A stretch of DNA of 64,000 nt, from NCBI GenBank assembly GCA_007922195.1, contig ML682005.1, positions 35,335,762-35,399,761 of the forward strand, given 5' to 3'. Origin of the DNA: Podocnemis expansa. Its lineage: Eukaryota > Chordata > Testudines > Podocnemididae. Numbering within the stretch: position 1 is the first letter of the stretch; the number at the start of each line of letters is the position of its first letter. Below are positions 56,101 through 64,000 of this stretch, in pieces. Made by a program: the position numbers and the translations under genes. The notes beneath the pieces are model-generated. The model did no database searches, was not told the origin of the DNA, and saw only the letters and a program-made list of their open reading frames with translations.

Positions 56101-58920
56101 TGAAAGACCTAAGGGCACATCCTCTGATCTCCTCCTTAAAGGTGGATGGTGGTGGGATGGAACAGGCCAGGGGGTGCTCCTCAAGAGAAAAAGAATTGCA
56201 GTAGCTAAGTATGGCATGAAAAAAACGGTGATAGAAAAATGAGAGTTGGGGAAAGGCAAAGATAATGAAGCTGAAATGTGGACTAGGGATACAGCTGGCT
56301 AAGGATCCTGTTCCCATCTTCAACTCCCCTCCTTTCTACAGCAGGGCTACTCAAAAATCCTACTGCTTGACAGCTCCAGAATGAAATAGTCTGCCATTCT
56401 GGAAGATTTTTAGAAGTTGAAGGAGTTCAGCCATTTGGTACTGCACAAACTATTAAAAGAAACTGAGTGAACCAACTAAGATGATGTTCACAATGAGAAA
56501 ATGATCACTATTGGCAATGAATGTCAGCCCTGGCTGTAACCCTTATCCCACACACAACCGAAAAGTGGGGGGGAAAATCATCATTAATTGGTCACTAAAG
56601 GGGTAGGCTTGACCAAACCTCTTTTAAAGAGCTAAATAATGAAAGCCTGCTAGATGATGTTGTGCACCCAAGGTGAAATCTTGACCTTACTGAAGTCAAA
56701 GTGAATTTTACCATTGACTTCAGTGAAGCTGGGGTTTGACCCCATTTCCCATCTGTTTTCACTGAAGACAGTAGTCTGGCCAATTTATTTTTAAACCCAG
56801 TTGTGGGCTGTGCTATTCAGGGAAAGGGGAAAAGCCAAAGGCTGGCACATACTGTCATCAACAGGTTGTATTCATCATACAGATTTACCTCAAAGAGCCT
56901 GAGTTCCTCAGAACAGTGATCCATTTCCACAGCTTTCACATCTTTTATTCAGTCAAGAGGAACTGGGAGTTATATTTACTCTTCCTCGCCCAGATCTTGT
57001 TTACTAAATTTGGAGGGTTTAAGCAGCAAGACTGTAATGTAATAAATTTGTCTCCTACCATTCTCTCCACATTTGCATTCTGACTAAAATACTCTAGAAG
57101 ACAGATCAGTTTCAAAATATATAAGGGCCAACTGTGAACATTTGAGATGGTTTTCTGTAGGCTCATTGCTACATCATCCAAGCAAAACACTCGGGCAGGT
57201 GAATGCAAAAACTAACACCACAGTGGCTGCAACAACTGCCACACTATAGGTCTCAGAGTTGTTTCTGTTTAACCAACCAGGCAAATCTGGACCTGAAAGC
57301 CTAACAAATATCTGAGCTGCTGAAAACCCACCATTCCAGCTCAGGTAGATGCACATTCAACATCGCTGAAAAAAAATGAGACTCACAACAGATCAACCTC
57401 AGTGTATTCTGAGACTACATGGGAAAAGTCCCATTACAGGAGCCAAGGGGTTAAAAAAATACTGAAACTGAGCAATTACCACACAAACAGGACTCAAACA
57501 TTCATTGAAATAATCATCACAAATTCACTTCAAGGATATTTGCAGACCTTTTTATTAATTTTCTACACACATTTATACAAATGGAGGGAGAGGTTTGTTA
57601 CAGGACTGTTAATAGAAAGTATAAATCTCATGCATACTTACATGAATGTGCCTCATGCAACAGATGCCAACATGAAGCATTCATATACTTCCATAAACAG
57701 TGGGAAAATCACATGTTGTTGAAAGATTTATTCATGTAATGAGAGAGCAGAAAAGATGTCACACATCACAATAATTAATAGCAAAATAATCAACCACATA
57801 TATGGGTAGGAAAATTTTTAAATTCATGTGCAGAAATGTTTGCATAATGTGTTTGGCAACAATTATGAACAAATTCCTAAAAATAAAGTGAATTTGCCAA
57901 TAATTCATGAATGGAAAGAAAGACAGGCTAAATAAATCAAGAATATTCTCTGAATAATTGAAACCAAATTCTCACCTGGTTTTGTGACAAATGTAGCCCT
58001 ACTGAGAGTAAAGGCTTTCACCTACCAGAAGAACTATTCCAGGCACCAGTTGCACCCATTAGCCATGTTTGGTTCACAGAACCTTTAACACCCCCTTCTT
58101 GAGCTCTGTTATCTTCATACATAAAGCAGTGCCCCTAAGGCTTGGATACATTGCTGGACATTGAGCTCTCCTTGCTTCTTTAAGTGCGTGTAATATAGAA
58201 CAAGAGGGCACAGAAAAGGTTGACTAGTTAAATATGGAACAGCAAAGATCTGGATGCTGCTATCATTTTCAGAGGCTGAGACCTGACTCAACTCAGGAAC
58301 ATTCCGTTTAGGCTCAAGGTACAGGCACCAATTTACCCAATGGGAAATTCAGCAAAGAGGGGACCAGAGCAGTACCTTATCTATGAAGCCTGCCCCACCT
58401 TATTGGTAGCAAAATTTTGTTTTTCACAAATAGAAAATATTTTATCAAAAGTGTGACAAGGAAAGCATTTACAGGCACAAACTAGAATACATGTAGTGGA
58501 AACTGAATTGCAAGGACAGTCAGTCATTTTACTGCCTTCAGAGAAAACAACCATATAGCAGGATAATAATGCTTCACTGAAGGTAATCTTATGCAAATTC
58601 CAGTCACAAACAGTTCCTTTTGTAGGGAAAAATAGAGTGAACAATCACTTGTTTATTTAGTCTGTATAAAATTCTGTTTGTCCAACTCTGCATGTGGCAT
58701 TTCATACAACATGCTGAAATGAGAAGGGAAACTAAAAAGGATGAGATGATATACTACTTCATATGCTACCTGTCTGGAATTCCAAATACAGAACAAGGTT
58801 GGCAGAAGATTATACGCAGTACCCAGAAGCTGGAAATGAGAATAAAAGATAAAACAAGAAAGGGTCAAGTCTGAAATTTGCTGCAGTGCTAGTGGCATAG
58901 ATGTCAGGAAAATCACTGCC
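53192..58920. other. Long unassigned stretch
   Basis: No supported gene. At 55104-55160 taggatgaccatagatctcttttgacccc may be a fragment of an end related to the element at 51160. At about 56685-56745 accttactgaagtcaaagtgaattttaccattgacttcagtg resembles an old amniote interspersed repeat. No other structure is visible. Confidence 0.45.
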
Positions 58921-60547
58921 TTAAAATGCTCTTTGGGTTTGTTTGTTTGTTTGTTTGCTGCTCCATTTTTCAGAGAGCTTAATCCTTGAAGAGTCAAACT
59001 GCAAATTTAAAAAAAGACTAAGAGTTACAGCTCCAGTCAATAATCATACATTTCCTGGTTGTGAGCAAATTATTTCAAGCCTGAGTGGTAAGTCTGCCTT
59101 ATATCCTTATACTTCACTGTCATCTCCTAAAGAAAGAGAATTACTTGCATTACTGTTACATCTGGGATACTGAAAATTACCAAAACTCTGGAATGATAGA
59201 TAGGGAACATGTCACAGCCAGGTTACATGCAGTTTCCAATGAGCTTTAGCAGCCACTCATTTGGAGCAGCCTTGTCAAGCCAAAGAATTGGTTTCAGTAT
59301 AGATTTGTAGTGACAGACAGGGATGGAACAACTTCTTGTATCCTAATTTCAAAGGATTATTTATAACCTGAGGATAATTCATATTTTAATAGACAAGGCT
59401 ACCTATCAACATGAATCACAAACTTTAAATCCTCCACCTATTGAAATGTAATTTTGTCCGTTTCACTGCTAGAGAAATCAAGGCAATGTGAATAAAGTTA
59501 ATGTAGTTTATTTAAAAAGGAATCCAGCTTGCAAAATGTTGCCAGTGAATCACCTCAGGTGGGTGTAAAGAGCTGAGGCTGCTTAGTACTGACTGTGACA
59601 GACTGAAAATCCAATTATACCAAATTACTCCAAAATGAAAATTCCTAATTGTTTCAATGCATTGAAAAACACACTTCTAGATGGAAGGTCTGAGCTGTAG
59701 GTGGGCCTTAACCTGTACTCCAAATTTAGACATCCATCATGCATCAACTCATCAGGAGCTTCTGCTCACAGAGATAAAAATTCTGCCTGTGAGAGTGCAT
59801 GCATGACATAATTTAAATGGAAGGGACCAACACATCCAAGGACAGACTACATATTTGCATGGAGTAGTGCTGAGGAAATTTGGGTAAAAGGCTTCTCATT
59901 AAGAGCAAATCGCCTGTACCAGATCTATTCAGTGATTTATTTGGGGCAGGAGGAGGGACAGAGGAACAGGTATTGATTATTGAGATTGTAACTAATCGTT
60001 TGAAAAGTGGCCCACAGTGGAATAGGGGAGTGTATAATCATGCATACATTTTACATGCAGTCCAACAACATCCTTGCCACTAATAGTTGTTTGAAGATGC
60101 AAACAAGATGGCAAACTGTGAGAATGCTGGTATCAAAACAGGCGTATGCTAGCTATAGGTGCAACCATACCCACTGGCTTGAAGTGGTTCTGATCACAGA
60201 GGGTTGGGTGTACAGTTTTGTTTGATGACCCTCATCTCCCTCACTAAACAAATTGTTCCAGCCCCCTGACGCTAGCACTGATCTCAGACTGCACGTGAAA
60301 AATTGGAGCTTGCCAACTGAGCTTCAACTCCATCCTCTATATTTGTGCAAAAAGATAAAAAAGGTCAACATGGCAGGATGAAGGGTGGCAAACCCCCCTT
60401 TTTTCTGCCTTGGTTACCCCTTACTAAGGGGCAGAGTTTTAGCAAGGCACGCTGATTAGAAGGACTAATGCAGGATAACTGGCTGCATGCCTTTGCATCA
60501 GGCAGTTCCCTGAAATAATGAGGGAGTGCTGGAAATGGCTGGGTGGA
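58921..60547. other. Unassigned stretch
   Basis: A short (GTTT)n run lies at about 58938-58958. No gene or repeat end is supported. Confidence 0.45.
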
Positions 60548-60561
60548 TGTCCAAGGAAAGA

Positions 60562-60831
60562 AAAAAAAAAAACCAATGAGTCCTGTGGCATTTAAAGGCT
60601 AACAAAATTGATTTACTGCATGAGCTTTCATGGGAGAAAAATCCCACTCTGTCATACACGTAGAATCTTAGATGGGGGAACTTGCAGAATGGGGGGAAAT
60701 AAATGCAGGGAAGTATAAGTCATAGGATCTGGTCACACTGTAACAGCAAGTCAAAGCAGTTAAGATTCAAACAGTAGGGAGCAGCATAAAGAGGAAGATG
60801 AGGTCAAATCACCTGTTGTAATGAGAAAAAA
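60562..60831 (-). mobile_element. 5'-truncated Penelope-like element
   Basis: Minus-strand tail (agtcctgtggcatttaaaggctaac, catgagctttcatgggag) continues through cttgcagaatggggg and ggtcacactgtaacagcaag to about 60830, which matches the 3' untranslated region of the PLE at 26284-26430. Flanks gtccaaggaaaga (60549-60561) and gtccaagaaaga (60832-60843) form a TSD of about 12 bp with one missing base. Confidence 0.75.
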
Positions 60832-60843
60832 GTCCAAGAAAGA

Positions 60844-62668
60844 TAAAGACTGCTTCAGAGGTCTGGGGAAGGAGGAGGTCTGGCTCAGGCAGAGGGAGTC
60901 TGTGTTGGTGGGAAGAAGTCAGAGCACTGTAAATAAATGAGCAGGAGTGGTTAAAAGCATTGGAGACTCTAGGCTCATCTCTGGAAAAGGGAGTAGAGAA
61001 TGAATTCCCATGACAGCCAACATGAAAGTTTATTAGGAAATTGTAAAATCCACTGTCTTTTCACTAAACTACCTTCTGATACAGTGTAACATTAACATAT
61101 TATGTTATTTAAAATATTCAACATTCAAAGCCAACCAAGATGGGAGGGCCCACTGCACTAAGCACTATGCAAAGTATACAAACAGTCCCAGTCCCAAACA
61201 GCTAACAATGTAAACAGATAAGGGAGGCGCAGGGTGGAGGAAGGAGTAGAATACACCAGCAGAGCCAAGAATGTGGTAACAGCAAGTGGTACACAAAATA
61301 AATAAAATGTTTGTTTGATATGTTTGGTTAGGAGAGGATAAGCTAGAAGGGAAGAGAGACAGGGACAAGAGACTAAAAGGGGAGGTTGTGGTTTGAAACT
61401 GACAGACAGAGATTGAGGAGAGAGCAGCAGCACAGGATAGAAAGAGACAAGTCAAACTACTCTGAAAGGACAGAATGCCCTGCTTTGGTTGCTTCTGCTC
61501 CTAATGCTGAAGAATTGGGCTGGTTCTTTTCTGCACAGTAGGGAGAGGCAGCACCTGGGTTGTAGCACCCCCAGCATGAAGGGAAGTACCTCCCCTCTCT
61601 CCCCTGCAAGGTACTGTGTCAAAAGAATTGCTGGGCAGGAGTGACCCTGGCTTGAACCCATTTCACACCTCTCCCCAGCACTACATTCCCAGCTTTGGCC
61701 CACACGCACACAAACACACAGCTTTATACAGTAAAAACTCTTACCCCTGCCCCTCCCAACCCCCGATATGTTAGTTCTGACAAAAACACAATTAGAAACA
61801 TAAGCTGCACCCACTTATGTAACCAAAGAACACCAATTTAATTAGGACCTTTGTTACAGAATAGATGCTGGTTCTATTCCTAAAAGCATTCTTCTGTTCC
61901 ACACCTTATCACAGTAAAACAAAACCTACAGAGCTCTGCCATAGTCTCAGGTACTTCATTTTTCTTTCAAACTCTGACACATTTAACAAACAATATATGA
62001 AATTAAAAAAAAATGTACAGGTAGCAGAACATTTCCATTACCAAGAAAACAAGACACAAAGTTATGATTGGGTTGGTGGTGGTCAGGTGAGATCAAACTG
62101 AGCAATGAAGGGTTGTAAAGCAGTAGAGAATTGACATTGTCCCTTAATTGCTTTTTTCTAGATCTTTTTAAAAAACATCAAGAAAGCATAAATTTATCTC
62201 ATTTTATTTATCTGTAAAGAATGGGCAGTTATGCTTGCAGAAGGAAGGTTGTAGATCTCTAATATTACACATATTTGATCTGAATTTGTTTGGAAATAAT
62301 TAATAAAAACACTATACCCTGAATAGTTCTCTCTCAAGGCTACATTGATGTAGTACTTCAGCATGCACTGAAAAGCAAATAAATAATTTGAATAAAGGAA
62401 ACTTACTTAATCAGCTAGTTATTAACCATTTTTCCTATCTTGTATTTTAAATAAGCACAGAAGTTTTGATAGATTCTCAGCATGAAGAAAAAATGATTAC
62501 TAACCTTTCCATAAATACTAGCAGTGGTTTTTTTTTTTTTTTGTGATGGTACACAAGGGTACAGAAGACCAGCACCATTTTGGTCAGCCCAGCAAGGAGA
62601 GGGAGGTGGAGTCAGCAGGAGAAAGGAAAGTACTGACACTTAAACAAAAAAAACCCCACTGAATATGG
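60844..62668. other. Mostly unassigned; one old retroposon fragment
   Basis: At about 61150-61235 gggcccactgcactaagcactatgcaaagtatac...cccagtcccaaacagctaacaatgtaaac matches a common old amniote retroposon 3' region (L2/CR1-L3-like). A T16 tract lies at about 62526-62541. No gene is supported. Confidence 0.45.
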
Positions 62669-64000
62669 GTCAAGACGTGTTGCTCATGTCCGTTCCAACA
62701 CAGGTGTGCACATGGCATGTACAATATCACTACAAGCTTTTTTCCCTAGAAATACACGCCAGTTCAGCTTTGGTGCCTCGGAATGCAACCTTCAAGGGAC
62801 AGTACATAAGCAGCCACTAACCTGCTACTCCCTATGTTCCTTCTTGCCAGCTAGTTTAACAGAGGGACAGATGGGAAGGTTTTGAAATCAACATGAGCAA
62901 TTTGTTTTGAAGAACAACATTTAGGGAAAGTTTAGTAACCATTTTTAGTTCGAGTGCTTGCTCACATCCATTCCCAATCCATGAGTCAGGAGATGGGATT
63001 GAAAGTCCATGTTCATACAGATTGTAGGAGTGCTTGTCTGAAGGCACATCATTCCTTGCTTGTTGTGTGAGGGTATAGTGTGTAGGGAACATGTGCAAGG
63101 ATGACTAGGTTACCACACTGCAGATGTCCAGAACTAGGTCCTGCACCACACAAACTTCTGAAGCTTGTGACATTGGAGGATGTGCTGTTTGATAAAGAGG
63201 CAAAACCTTACCTAATCATAGTTCATGCATATGCATGATGTAGTCCAGAAAAAGAGTCTCTGGGCTGAGGCCTTCATCCCTTCTGCAATTGCCATGAAAA
63301 GTTGGGTGGTCTTTGAAAGGGTTTGGTCCTCTCTATGTAAAACACCAAGGCACACAACATAATCTCCAGACAGCGACATCTTTGTTCCTCCCTACTCACA
63401 TGCGCCTTTGGATAAATGAAAACAAGAGAAAACTGTCCTGGCTACTTTAAAAGTGCAAGACAACCTTAGAAAGGAAGGAGAGATTTGCTCTAAGTTGTCT
63501 TAAAGAAGGCAGCATACAGTGGTTTGGGTTAAGGTCCCTGCTGGCCAAAGTAATGGCAACTAAGAAGGTTATCTTCCAAGAAGGATGGAGACAGGATCCC
63601 TTCGCCATAGGCTTGAATAAGGGGCCCCAGTAAGCCTTAACAGCACCAGGTTGTGGTCCTAGGGAGGCAGCGATTGACACACATGGAAGTATAAACACTT
63701 CAGCCCCTTCAAAAAGTAAATCAAATTAGCTAATACATTCAACCATTTTATACCAGCTGATGGAAAGCTGAGATTCCAGCTCAATGAATTCATATGGATG
63801 ACGCCACAAGGCTTCCCTTCTTCAAGTAAAACAGATAGTCCAGGAGAAGAGGGAGGGGAGTCTCATTTGGCAGTACATCTTTTCTTGATGCCCACAATGA
63901 AAATTTCTTCCATTTCACCAGATGCATCAATCTTGTTGACTGTTTTCTGCTACTCACAGAAAACCTCCATACAAGAGCCAAGCAGTTCTGCTCTGCCCTG
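62669..64000 (-). mobile_element. Second DIRS-type element, 3' part, leaving the window
   Basis: The 3' terminus region holds caagacgtgttgctcatgtccgttcc (62671-62696) and, mirrored, gagtgcttgctcacatccattcc (62951-62973). Minus-strand recombinase pieces follow: HMFPTHYTLTQQAR (about 63092-63051), WKITFLVAITLASR (about 63585-63545) and MHLVKWKKFSLWASRKDVLP (about 63925-63865). Order and strand match the DIRS at 18510-25626, but the sequence differs enough to be another subfamily. Reverse transcriptase and Gag-like regions would lie beyond position 64000. Confidence 0.8.
62856..63981 (-). pseudogene. DIRS tyrosine recombinase, degraded
   Basis: Three frames together cover the recombinase: an N-terminal region (63981-63790), the region around the first catalytic arginine (63698-63447), where the usual ARRVSEL reads ASRDLNP, so the arginine block is damaged, and the C-terminus with the HY(T) tyrosine block (63098-62856). 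The HSTR-like box between them is not readable. Several frameshifts and stops mean it is inactive. Confidence 0.7.

Overview
The window is repeat-dense, non-coding vertebrate DNA, most likely from a turtle (cryptodire). The evidence is the combination of CR1 LINEs with ATTCTATG-type tails, DIRS tyrosine-recombinase retrotransposons, GIY-YIG Penelope-like elements (PLEs), many hAT-type elements with 8-bp target-site duplications (TSDs), a tRNA-derived SINE, and CR1-type tails. No operon, rRNA, functional tRNA, CRISPR array or convincing host exon is visible. All recognisable protein coding belongs to transposable elements. The lineage call is inferred from repeat content only.

Layout. 1-2065: the 5' half of a minus-strand CR1 (ORF1 with CxxC region, coiled coil and SGNH esterase-like domain, then the start of the ORF2 endonuclease), with a 347-bp GC-rich hAT-type element at its 5' side. 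3085-4224: GT microsatellite and a solo LTR. 6881-7999: a 5'-truncated CR1 with an open 341-residue reverse-transcriptase frame. 12-18 kb: small DNA elements, a hairpin PLE copy, and a 1.5-kb hAT-type element with a perfect 8-bp TSD and an internal minisatellite.

18086-26694 is the most structured locus. A short hAT-type element is split by a PLE, the PLE is split by a 7.1-kb DIRS element on the minus strand, and the DIRS element carries two solo LTRs of different families. Removing one LTR (19127-20639) rejoins the recombinase frame exactly at a 4-bp TSD. The DIRS copy retains Gag-like, RT, RNase H and tyrosine-recombinase segments with stops and frameshifts.

26.7-41.5 kb: a SINE, LTR-like fragments, several terminal-inverted-repeat elements, and a 1-kb CCT-rich minisatellite flanked by TATAAGCC-type termini. 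41.5-53.2 kb: GC-rich hAT-type elements, several nested (48884-50999 holds at least three others), two PLE copies with exact 12- and 14-bp TSDs, and a 2-kb hAT-type element with a perfect 8-bp TSD. 53.2-60.5 kb: mostly unrecognised AT-rich sequence. 60.5 kb to the end: another PLE tail, an old retroposon fragment, and the 3' part of a second minus-strand DIRS element that leaves the window.

The elements do not form a working pathway. They record successive insertions whose order can be read from nesting and TSDs. The most unusual signals are the four-layer nest, the PLE copies with opposed 3' tails, and an acidic repeat-containing reading frame inside two diverged LTRs of one family.
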